From the NCBI GenBank assembly GCA_948525355.1, contig CAOSOP010000016.1:1-13401 (forward strand): a stretch of 13,401 nt of DNA, written 5' to 3'. The notes beneath the pieces are model-generated. The model was not told where the DNA came from. It ran no database searches and worked only from the letters and a program-made list of their open reading frames with translations. This document shows, piece after piece, positions 1 to 6,936 of the stretch; the stretch's first letter is position 1, and the number at the start of each line of letters is the position of its first letter. The translations under genes were made by a program, and so were the position numbers. Source of the stretch: an uncultured Bacilli bacterium (GTDB lineage: Bacteria; Bacillota_I; Bacilli_A; RFN20; CAG-288).

Positions 1-114
1 AGCAGCGGTAAACTCGTAACGAACTGGCGCACCCCCACTCCCTATCGCACCACCGAGGCCGCTCCCGGGGGTCGCAGCCTCGGTGGTGCGATAGGGAGTG
101 GGGGTGAGCTATAG
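1..114. repeat. GC-rich 30-bp perfect inverted repeat (foldback) at the window end
   Basis: Positions 30-59 and 77-106 are perfect reverse complements (30 of 30 bp) around a 17-nt loop with a CCCGGG core. After one mismatch (29/107) two further pairs (28/108, 27/109) can form. The stretch 1-106 is strongly GC-rich, unlike the AT-rich DNA that starts at about 109. It begins 8 nt beyond the atpC stop codon. There is no U-tract after the stem on the minus strand, so it does not look like an ordinary intrinsic terminator of the atp operon. I see no ORF in it. It may be a chimeric or artefactual contig end, or a foreign palindromic element. Confidence 0.85.
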
Positions 115-534
115 TTAAATTCTTTTTCTTCCAGGAAGAGAAGTTAATATAATCTTAGCTTCTTGTTCAGCAATTTTTTGTAGTAATGTTTCACGTTCTC
201 TTTTTGCTTGAGTATTGGCCAATCTTCTTTTTGCATTTGAAAGCATTTCGTTTGCAAGCTGATAGTCAATTTGTGTTTTATAAAAAAGTGCATCAGCTAT
301 TATTTTAACTGTGTTTGTACTTGAATCAATTTCTAAAACGCCTGACGTCATTGCAAGATTATATTCATGAAGTTTTGTACGATATGTAATAGCTGCAGGA
401 TCAAGTGTAGTTATTAAGCTTTCATGATTTTCATAAATTGTAAGCCAACCTAATTCACTTTTTACTTGAAGTTCTTCAATATCTCTATTAATAAACTCGC
501 CTAATGGAGTTACGGCAATAAGATGAAAACCCAT
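115..534 (-). CDS. atpC: F1 ATP synthase epsilon subunit
   Basis: A 139-residue protein, normal length for epsilon. Epsilon sits on the central stalk with gamma, helps couple rotation to catalysis, and can inhibit ATP hydrolysis through its C-terminal helices. The N-terminal beta-sandwich (about residues 1-85) shows the family pattern: FHLIAVTPLGEF near the start, a GWLTIYENHESLITTL segment matching the usual EGxxGVLPxHxPLxT region, then a tail rich in Arg, Lys, Glu and Ala forming two helices (about 90-135). The ATG lies one base after the atpD stop and follows a GAGGA ribosome binding site six bases upstream, so translation is probably coupled. It is the last gene of the operon; no clear terminator follows, only the GC-rich foldback. 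Identification is firm from both sequence and position. Confidence 0.93.
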   Translation of the reverse strand: MGFHLIAVTPLGEFINRDIEELQVKSELGWLTIYENHESLITTLDPAAITYRTKLHEYNLAMTSGVLEIDSSTNTVKIIADALFYKTQIDYQLANEMLSNAKRRLANTQAKRERETLLQKIAEQEAKIILTSLPGRKRI

Positions 535-535
535 A

Positions 536-1951
536 TTATTCCTCTTTTAGTTTTTCAGCTTTCTTAACGACATCTTCTATAGTTCCAACATAGAGGAAAG
601 CCTGCTCTGGAAGGTCATCGTATTTTCCTTGTAATATTTCTTTAAAACTTCTAATTGTATCTTGTAGTGAAACAAAAACACCCTTAGTACTGTTAAATAC
701 TTCTGCAACGAAGAAAGGTTGTGACAAGAAGTTTCTAATTCTTCTCGCTCTTGCAACAATCTTTTTGTCTTCATCAGATAGCTCATCCATTCCTAAAATT
801 GTGATGATGTCTTGCAATTCCTTAAACTTCTGTAATATTGTTTGAACTCCACGCGCAACCTGATAGTGTTCTTCACCAAGAATATTAGCATCCAATATTG
901 TTGAAGAAGATTCAAGCGGGTCAACAGCTGGGTATATTCCCAATGCAGCAGTTTTACGGTCAAGAACTGTTTTGGCATCAAGGTGAGAGAAGGTTGTTGC
1001 TGGTGCAGGGTCAGTGAGGTCATCAGCAGGAACATAAATAGCTTGTACTGATGTAATAGATCCATCTTTTGTTGATGTAATTCTTTCTTGTAGTTGTCCC
1101 ATCTCAGTTGCGAGGGTTGGTTGATAACCAACAGCAGAAGGCATTCTGCCTAAAAGTGCTGAGACTTCACTTCCGGCTTGAGTGAAACGGAAAATATTAT
1201 CAATAAATAAGAGAACATCCTTTTTTTCAACATCACGGAAGTATTCTGCCATTGTTAAGCCACTGAGTGCAACTCTCATTCTTGCACCTGGTGGTTCATT
1301 CATTTGTCCGAATACTAAAGCGGTTTTACTTAGAACTTTTGAATTTTTCATTTCATTATAAAGGTCATTACCTTCTCTTGTTCTCTCGCCAACTCCAGCA
1401 AAAACAGATATTCCGCCTTTTGCTGACGATATATTATGAATTAATTCTTGGATTAAAACTGTTTTACCAACTCCAGCGCCACCGAACAGACCGATTTTTC
1501 CACCTCTAACATAAGGGCAAAGAAGGTCAATAACTTTTATTCCAGTTTCTAGAATTTGTGAACTTGTTTCTTGATCAGTAAAAGAAGGAGCGGAGTGATG
1601 AATGGAACTCAATTTATCAGGAACAAATTCCATTTCATCAATTGGTTCGCCTAAAACATTGAACATTCTTCCAAGTGTTTTGCTACCAACAGGAACTTTA
1701 ATAGGTTCACCAGTATCAAATGCTTCCATTCCACGCTTTAAACCTTCAGTAGCACCCATTGAAACTGTACGAGTTATATCATCACCAATGTGTTGCATTA
1801 CTTCAGTTGTTAACTCTTTTCCATCAACTAATTTTATTTTGATAGCATTTAATAGATTCGGCAGGCTTCCTTTTTGGAAACGAATGTCTACTATAGGTCC
1901 TTGTACTTGAACAATTGTACCAGTATGAATTTTTCTTTCATCTTTTTTCAT
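536..1951 (-). CDS. atpD: F1 ATP synthase beta subunit (catalytic)
   Basis: Beta carries the catalytic nucleotide sites of F1. From the start chosen here (471 aa, the usual size), the P-loop GGAGVGKT lies at 157-164, GERTREG with the catalytic Glu at 188-194, the Walker B region VLLFIDNIFRFTQAGSE from about 246, and the DELSDED segment that contacts gamma at 389-395. All key residues are present and the C-terminus is complete. I chose the ATG at 1949-1951 because AGGAGG lies seven bases before it and the protein then begins MKKDERKIHTGTIVQVQGP, as in the family; the frame stays open 11 codons further upstream but without a ribosome binding site and overlapping atpG. It starts 10 bases after the atpG stop. 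Confidence 0.97.
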   Translation of the reverse strand: MKKDERKIHTGTIVQVQGPIVDIRFQKGSLPNLLNAIKIKLVDGKELTTEVMQHIGDDITRTVSMGATEGLKRGMEAFDTGEPIKVPVGSKTLGRMFNVLGEPIDEMEFVPDKLSSIHHSAPSFTDQETSSQILETGIKVIDLLCPYVRGGKIGLFGGAGVGKTVLIQELIHNISSAKGGISVFAGVGERTREGNDLYNEMKNSKVLSKTALVFGQMNEPPGARMRVALSGLTMAEYFRDVEKKDVLLFIDNIFRFTQAGSEVSALLGRMPSAVGYQPTLATEMGQLQERITSTKDGSITSVQAIYVPADDLTDPAPATTFSHLDAKTVLDRKTAALGIYPAVDPLESSSTILDANILGEEHYQVARGVQTILQKFKELQDIITILGMDELSDEDKKIVARARRIRNFLSQPFFVAEVFNSTKGVFVSLQDTIRSFKEILQGKYDDLPEQAFLYVGTIEDVVKKAEKLKEE

Positions 1952-1961
1952 ATTAATCCTC

Positions 1962-2801
1962 CTATTTTCCTTTAGCGCCAGCAACCACTTCAGTAATTTC
2001 TTGTGTTATTGCAGCTTGTCTAGCTTTGTTGTAGTTTAATGTAAGTTCTTCGATTATATCTTCACCGTTATTTGTCGCAGAATCCATAGCATTTCTTCTA
2101 GATGCGTATTCACAGACAACAGAATTAAGCAAGATATTATATAAATTTGAGTTTATATATTGCGGAAGTATTTTATTATAAACAGTTTTTGCATCAGGTT
2201 CGATGACTATGTTTGTTATTTCTTCTTTATCGTTTGTAACTGGAAGAATTGTTTTTGACTCAACTTTAAAGTTTAATGAATTTATAAACTTTGTTCCAAT
2301 TATCACTACCTCGCCAAACTCTCTAGTTTTAAATCTTTTAATTATATAATTACCAAGTTTTCTAGAAACAGAGTAGTCAAATGCGTGGAAGAGGTGAACA
2401 TAATCCTTTGTATACTCAATATTTCGATAAGACAAATAACTCGCGCTCTTTGTTCCAATCGCAATTATTTCATCACCATTTTTATATATTGATGCAAATT
2501 TTTTAAAAATATTTGAATTATATGCTCCACACAATCCTAAAGAAGAAGTGACAAGAATTATCAGTTTTTTATCACCTTGAGCGTATGAATTAATGTTATC
2601 ATCATCTGAACAATCAAGATTAGCGATAATTTTTGCTAGAGTTGAGTTTAATGATGATAGATATAAATCGCCCTGTCCTAATTTATCTTTATAGGTCTTT
2701 AGTTTTGCAGTCGAAACAACCTTCATTGCTGAAGTAATTTTAAGCGTTGATTTGACCGATGATATTCTTCTTTTTATCGAAGTTAAAGAACTATTAGCCA
2801 C
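1962..2801 (-). CDS. atpG: F1 ATP synthase gamma subunit (rotor shaft)
   Basis: Gamma is the coiled-coil shaft that turns inside the alpha3-beta3 ring. The 279-residue length is normal. The N-terminal helix SIKRRISSVKSTLKITSAMK and the C-terminal helix ending YNKARQAAITQEITEVVAG are the conserved coiled-coil strands and both are intact. The central Rossmann-like domain has SLGLCGAYNSN at 87-97 where most families have DRGLCGGYN, a mild divergence. Translation starts with GTG at 2799-2801, overlapping the atpA TAG stop by one base (TAGTG), behind GAGG seven bases upstream, which indicates coupled translation. Its presence between intact alpha and beta genes implies a working F1 head and shaft. 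Confidence 0.95.
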   Translation of the reverse strand: MANSSLTSIKRRISSVKSTLKITSAMKVVSTAKLKTYKDKLGQGDLYLSSLNSTLAKIIANLDCSDDDNINSYAQGDKKLIILVTSSLGLCGAYNSNIFKKFASIYKNGDEIIAIGTKSASYLSYRNIEYTKDYVHLFHAFDYSVSRKLGNYIIKRFKTREFGEVVIIGTKFINSLNFKVESKTILPVTNDKEEITNIVIEPDAKTVYNKILPQYINSNLYNILLNSVVCEYASRRNAMDSATNNGEDIIEELTLNYNKARQAAITQEITEVVAGAKGK

Positions 2802-4330
2802 TATGCAACCTCTTTGCTATAACGATTTAAGAACATTGTTTGATATTCACCAATGGCGATTTTAAATTTAGATATGAGATCTTCATCAAATTCCATTCTT
2901 TTTTCCAAAGTATTCACCAATTCTTTATGGTGAGTATTGAGGTATTGATGAAGTTCATGGAGGAATCCTTGAATGTTAGATAAACTTATAGGAGCTAAAA
3001 AACCATATTTAACTGTAAATAGTTCAATTATTTCATCCACCATTGAAAGAGGAGAGTATTGGGCTTGCTTTAATACTTCCATGCACCTCTCACCATGAGA
3101 CAACACTTTAATCGTCTCTTGATCTAAATCAGAGCCGAATTGAGAGAAGGCGGCTAATTCATTGTAGTTCGCTAAATCAATTTTTAAAGTTCCAGCAACT
3201 TGTTTCATGGCCTTCTTTTGAACAGCTGAACCAACACGTGAAACAGAGAATCCTGAATCAATAGCAGGTCTTTGTCCACGATTAAAAAGTTCAGTCATTA
3301 AGAATATTTGACCATCAGTAATAGAAATTATATTCGTCGGAATATAGGCAGATATATCGCCTGATTGTGTCTCGACAATTGGAAGAGCGGTTATTGAGCC
3401 ACCACCATATTTTTTATCTAAACGACAAGAACGTTCAAGAAGACGTGAATGGAGGTAAAAAACATCGCCTGGATAGGCTTCACGACCTGGTGAGCGTTTT
3501 AATAAAAGAGACATGGTACGATAGGCAACTGCATGCTTTGATAAATCATCGTAAACAATCAAAACATCCTTACCTTTTTCCATAAAGTACTCCGCTATAG
3601 CTATTCCGCTATACGGTGATATATATAACATCGGTGCTTGTTCACTTGCACTAGAAGAGAGGACAATTGTATAATCCATTGCATTATGTTTTCTTAATCT
3701 TTCGACAAGACGGGCAACAGTTGAACTTTTTTGTCCTATAGCGACATAGACACAGATAACATCTTTTCCTTTTTGATTTATTATCGTATCAATCGCTAAA
3801 GCAGTTTTACCTGTTTGTCTATCGCCGATAATTAATTCTCTTTGACCACGACCAATAGGAATCATTGCATCGATTGCCTTTATACCTGTTTCAAGAGTGG
3901 TATCGACACTTTTTCTTGTCATAACACCTGGGGCAACTTTTTCAACTGGCATGAATTTTTCATAGGCGATTTCACCCTTGCCATCTATTGGTTGGCCTAA
4001 AGCGTTTATTACACGACCAAGAAAAGCTTCACCGACAGGGACTTCAAAAACTTTTTTAGTTCGTTTAACGATATCACCCTCTTTTATTGATGAAGAATCA
4101 CCAAATAAAACAGCACCAATTGAATCCTCATTTAAATTCATCACTAGTCCATAGACGTCAGAAGGGAATACAAGAAGTTCACCATTCATCGCATCTTTAA
4201 GACCGTAGATAACGGCAATGCCATCACCATAAGTGACAACAGTTCCGACATCGTCATCTTCAACTTTCTTTTCAAAATCTTTTATTTGTGCTTTAATTAA
4301 TGCACTGACTTCTGATGGTTTAATTTCCAT
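2801..4330 (-). CDS. atpA: F1 ATP synthase alpha subunit
   Basis: Alpha forms the non-catalytic nucleotide sites and supplies the arginine finger to beta. The 509-residue protein is full length. The P-loop GDRQTGKT is at 169-176, Walker B LIVYDD at 257-262, and the signature PAIDSGFSVSRVGS at about 355-368 with the finger Arg365. The N-terminal helix that normally binds the delta subunit (MEIKPSEVSALIKAQIKDF) is kept, although the adjoining delta gene is shortened. The ATG at 4328-4330 follows GGAGG and a TTAAT spacer; the atpH TAA stop lies inside that spacer, so atpH and atpA are tightly coupled. The same GGAGGnTTAATATG arrangement precedes atpD. Confidence 0.97.
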   Translation of the reverse strand: MEIKPSEVSALIKAQIKDFEKKVEDDDVGTVVTYGDGIAVIYGLKDAMNGELLVFPSDVYGLVMNLNEDSIGAVLFGDSSSIKEGDIVKRTKKVFEVPVGEAFLGRVINALGQPIDGKGEIAYEKFMPVEKVAPGVMTRKSVDTTLETGIKAIDAMIPIGRGQRELIIGDRQTGKTALAIDTIINQKGKDVICVYVAIGQKSSTVARLVERLRKHNAMDYTIVLSSSASEQAPMLYISPYSGIAIAEYFMEKGKDVLIVYDDLSKHAVAYRTMSLLLKRSPGREAYPGDVFYLHSRLLERSCRLDKKYGGGSITALPIVETQSGDISAYIPTNIISITDGQIFLMTELFNRGQRPAIDSGFSVSRVGSAVQKKAMKQVAGTLKIDLANYNELAAFSQFGSDLDQETIKVLSHGERCMEVLKQAQYSPLSMVDEIIELFTVKYGFLAPISLSNIQGFLHELHQYLNTHHKELVNTLEKRMEFDEDLISKFKIAIGEYQTMFLNRYSKEVA

Positions 4331-4331
4331 A

Positions 4332-4658
4332 TTAACCTCCTATAACACGCTTTCTTAATGATTTATTCTCCGTTTTAACACTTCCATCGATTAAGTGATC
4401 ATCGATAAATAGTTTCATACCACCGATGATTGAAGTATCAATTATATATTTAATCGACACCTTACACCCAACTCTTTTTTCTAAAACAGATTTAAGTTTT
4501 TTCTTTTTCGCATCGCTTAATTCCATTGCTAAATAGCAATATATAATTTTAACATTAAGCAGATTATTGGCGACATCTATAGCTTCTTCGATAATAGGTA
4601 AGAAGTAAAACCCTCGGCCGTTTTTCTTTGATTTGTGTTTACAGGAAATATTGGGCAA
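4332..4658 (-). CDS. atpH: F1 ATP synthase delta subunit, N-terminally truncated
   Basis: Delta is the stator protein joining the top of F1 to the F0 b subunits. This frame gives 108 residues from a TTG at 4658, against about 180 for the family. The C-terminal domain is clear: NGRGFYFLPIIEEA, then MELSDAKKKKLKSVLEKRVG, then DTSIIGGMKLFIDDHLIDGSV near the end, matching the usual pattern DPSLIGGxxxxIGDxxIDGSv. The frame is open about 20 codons further upstream, to a stop at 4719-4721, and that part may hold remains of the last N-terminal helices, but the helical bundle that binds alpha cannot be complete. No good ribosome binding site precedes the TTG. A terminator begins about 50 bases upstream. 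It is either a remnant left by rearrangement or a shortened working subunit; the start is uncertain. Confidence 0.75.
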   Translation of the reverse strand: MPNISCKHKSKKNGRGFYFLPIIEEAIDVANNLLNVKIIYCYLAMELSDAKKKKLKSVLEKRVGCKVSIKYIIDTSIIGGMKLFIDDHLIDGSVKTENKSLRKRVIGG

Positions 4659-4705
4659 TGTTTGATTAAGAAGATTTTTTAAATTTGATAGTTTAAAATG
4701 TTTTA

Positions 4706-4736
4706 TAAAAAAGAATCTTCAATATTGAAGACTCTT
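4706..4736 (-). terminator. Intrinsic terminator of the 683-aa lipoprotein gene
   Basis: On the minus strand, 12-bp arms (4724-4735 and 4712-4723, containing GTCTTCAA and TTGAAGAT) pair fully with one G-T pair, followed by a run of six or more T. It lies about 40 bases after the lipoprotein stop and should separate that gene from the atp operon, leaving only about 50 bases for an atp promoter. Confidence 0.85.
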
Positions 4737-4773
4737 TTAGTTTAAGTTTTAAGATTTTTAAAATCTAACTTGA

Positions 4774-6825
4774 TTATTGTTTTAAGTCAGCGTCCCAGAT
4801 TGCAACTACACCTGTATAGAATTTATAGTTTTTGGTTGTGTTGCCTTTTTCTTTAAGCACTTTGTAGGTGATTTCAAGATAATCACTTCCATCACTTCCC
4901 GAGAATTTTTTAGGGTTGAGACGGCCAGTAATATAGGTGAATCTGTCAGCGTCGTTTCCAAGCTCTTGGTCAGTTGGCTCAACAATGTTATAGTATTTTC
5001 TTACATCAGTCATTCCAGTGAGAATAAGTGGTTTTTGTGAAACTTTTGGGTCATCACCATAGCCATTTATACCAACATCTGTCTTAAGAATGCCATTTCC
5101 AACATCAGGGTTGAACGCTTTTACTGGAAGGAGCTGGCCTTCGACTCCAGCAATTTCTTGACTAACAAGCAGGTCTTTTCCTTCCTCGGCTATGTTGGAT
5201 ACGCTGAGCATTGCTGTTCCATGAAATTCAGGAAGGTCAGCATCAACACCTTCAAAGGTCATTGAATATGGTCCATCATAAACTCTCATTTTCTTGCTGT
5301 CAACTACAAACATTTTGTCTGCGTCATGGTTGTAATAATTGAGCTCTACAATTATGTCAATGTATTTGTCCATGTTGTATACGCCTTCTTCTGTTCCGTC
5401 AAGGTCAGCGTCATACTTAATCGCAACATCCACTTCCATTATACCCATAGGCTTGTTGAGCATAAGCACCGCAGATTGATATTCAAGTGGTCTAAGCACA
5501 TTCTCATCTGTCGCACTTGACCCAATAGGGAAGTTGTTGTCATCGATGATTTCAAACATATTCTTTGAGTATTCCATAATCTCTGAAGCCAAGAATCTGT
5601 CGTCTATTGTTACATCACTTCCGTCAGTTTCTTCTCCAATGGATACCTTTTCGCAGACATTATTAACAATTGTGTCAACGGCGTTGTCATAATCTCTGCC
5701 AAGCTCTCCTATTTTTGTGTCACTTTGTTGATTAAATTCAAATCCGACGACTTGGTTTGCTTCATTTAATATTTCAGTGATTCCGCCTGTTGAATAATCA
5801 TAGAATTGGTCGTTTCTTATTGTATCGCCAAGTCCTATAACATTTGTCTTAATCCAATTTTTAAGTTTTGTAATTTGTCTGTTTGTAAGACCGACGAAAG
5901 AGCCCATTTTTTTAAACAAAGCTTTTATGTCAGTCAGTGCTGCGTCCACATCTACATAAGCGCCAATTGACACTTTGTATGGGGCAGGGGCGTTGGTTTC
6001 TGTACTGATTGTTACTGTTACAGTCTGAGGTTCCAAATCAAGGGCATAACTGTAAATTACATATTCAAGGGTTTTTACAAACTCTGAATAATGTTCATAA
6101 TCCTTTTCATCGCTTGTTCCTAAAAATATGTTTATATAATTTTGTTGATTTTTTTGTGTATAAGTTTCTGCATCAATAATTTTATCATTTGCTAAATCAT
6201 TTATGCTTTGTGAAAAGTCTGATACATAAACAAAATTATTATAATTTGCCATGCCAGAATAGGTTGTTGTTTGAGTCAGTGGCACTTCCATTTGGTTGTA
6301 TTTTATGTTGAAAGACCATTTCCAGTGAGTGCTTGTGTCTGCTGCAATAATAAAATATTCTTGCCCGCCATTTTCAGTTATTTCTTTTGCCTCACCACCA
6401 ATTGTTTTCGTTTTTGTTACTTTTCCAATCGTGTCAACTTTATACCTTATGCTGTCATATAAATAATAATAGTAGTCATTATAATATTGTTCATTTTTAA
6501 AATTATCTAAATTGTCAGAAATGCTATCATTTGGAATGGCGTATAAGTAAAATAAATCATTTAATATTAAGTGGGCATATTGTCCATAATAATCATTTGG
6601 TTTTCCTGTTTCTCCACCAGAGCCTGCATCATAGTCATAATTGTCAGGGCGGTAGAGTACTTTTGTGCCATAAAGGTTGTCGGGAGTGTTTGAGTCTCCA
6701 GTTCCGCCTCCCCAGTTTATGTCTCCACCGTCAGGGTTTGCGTCAGTGTTTCCACATCCCACGCAAAGAAGCGATATGCAAATCATCATAACGACAGCAA
6801 AAATTCTTAAAACTTTCTTTTTCAT
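4774..6825 (-). CDS. Large secreted lipoprotein of unknown function (683 aa)
   Basis: I do not recognise a family. The N-terminus is a lipoprotein signal: MKKK, a hydrophobic stretch (residues 5-20), then CVGC, giving Cys24 as the likely lipidated residue; Cys at the -3 position is unusual for a lipobox. A flexible Gly/Asn/Asp-rich linker follows (25-55). The rest is acidic and rich in Tyr, Asn and Asp, with a Tyr cluster at 114-123 and an EF-hand-like segment DADLDG at 472-477 (position 12 of the loop is not acidic, so calcium binding is only a guess). No membrane helix follows the signal, so the protein should be anchored on the outer face of the membrane. The ATG follows GAGGGA. The gene has its own promoter and terminator, so it is probably monocistronic. 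Confidence 0.8.
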   Translation of the reverse strand: MKKKVLRIFAVVMMICISLLCVGCGNTDANPDGGDINWGGGTGDSNTPDNLYGTKVLYRPDNYDYDAGSGGETGKPNDYYGQYAHLILNDLFYLYAIPNDSISDNLDNFKNEQYYNDYYYYLYDSIRYKVDTIGKVTKTKTIGGEAKEITENGGQEYFIIAADTSTHWKWSFNIKYNQMEVPLTQTTTYSGMANYNNFVYVSDFSQSINDLANDKIIDAETYTQKNQQNYINIFLGTSDEKDYEHYSEFVKTLEYVIYSYALDLEPQTVTVTISTETNAPAPYKVSIGAYVDVDAALTDIKALFKKMGSFVGLTNRQITKLKNWIKTNVIGLGDTIRNDQFYDYSTGGITEILNEANQVVGFEFNQQSDTKIGELGRDYDNAVDTIVNNVCEKVSIGEETDGSDVTIDDRFLASEIMEYSKNMFEIIDDNNFPIGSSATDENVLRPLEYQSAVLMLNKPMGIMEVDVAIKYDADLDGTEEGVYNMDKYIDIIVELNYYNHDADKMFVVDSKKMRVYDGPYSMTFEGVDADLPEFHGTAMLSVSNIAEEGKDLLVSQEIAGVEGQLLPVKAFNPDVGNGILKTDVGINGYGDDPKVSQKPLILTGMTDVRKYYNIVEPTDQELGNDADRFTYITGRLNPKKFSGSDGSDYLEITYKVLKEKGNTTKNYKFYTGVVAIWDADLKQ

Positions 6826-6852
6826 GCAAATCCCTCATTATCTTCTTATTAT

Positions 6853-6881
6853 ATTGTAACCTTTTTGTGATAAAAAATCAA
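6853..6881 (-). promoter_or_regulatory. Promoter of the 683-aa lipoprotein gene
   Basis: On the minus strand, TTGATT (6876-6881), a 17-bp spacer and TACAAT (6853-6858) give a near-consensus housekeeping promoter. It lies just downstream of the terminator of the preceding lipoprotein gene and about 27 bases before the ATG. Confidence 0.8.
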
Positions 6882-6901
6882 CCATAATGCTGAATAAAAA
6901 C

Positions 6902-6930
6902 AAAAAAACGGTCTTTTGACCGTTTTTTTT
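6902..6930 (-). terminator. Intrinsic terminator of the 542-aa lipoprotein gene
   Basis: ACGGTC and GACCGT arms with a TTTT/AAAA loop, extended by A-T pairs, then a T-run on the minus strand. It is about 10 bases beyond the lipoprotein stop at 6937. The symmetric A and T tracts could also stop transcription in the other direction. Confidence 0.88.
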
Positions 6931-6936
6931 ATTTTT

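Noticed and set aside
30..106. GC-rich hairpin as the atp operon terminator
   Set aside because: It has no U-tract after the stem on the minus strand and its base composition is foreign to the window.
577..1509. Several 69-112 residue frames inside atpD on both strands
   Set aside because: They are shadows of the strongly conserved atpD frame, with no start signals and no recognisable protein.
1952..1984. Upstream extension of the atpD frame (11 extra codons)
   Set aside because: It overlaps the end of atpG and lacks a ribosome binding site; the ATG at 1951 has AGGAGG and the family-typical N-terminus.
4752..4766. AT palindrome AGATTTTTAAAATCT as a second terminator
   Set aside because: The loop would be one base and the stem almost all A-T; the nearby hairpin at 4706-4736 explains termination better.
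6187..6240. Idea that the DxDxDG segment or Tyr/Asn-rich regions mark a dockerin or cohesin protein in the 683-aa lipoprotein
   Set aside because: Only one loop-like segment exists (near residue 472), its last position is not acidic, and there is no second loop or dockerin spacing.
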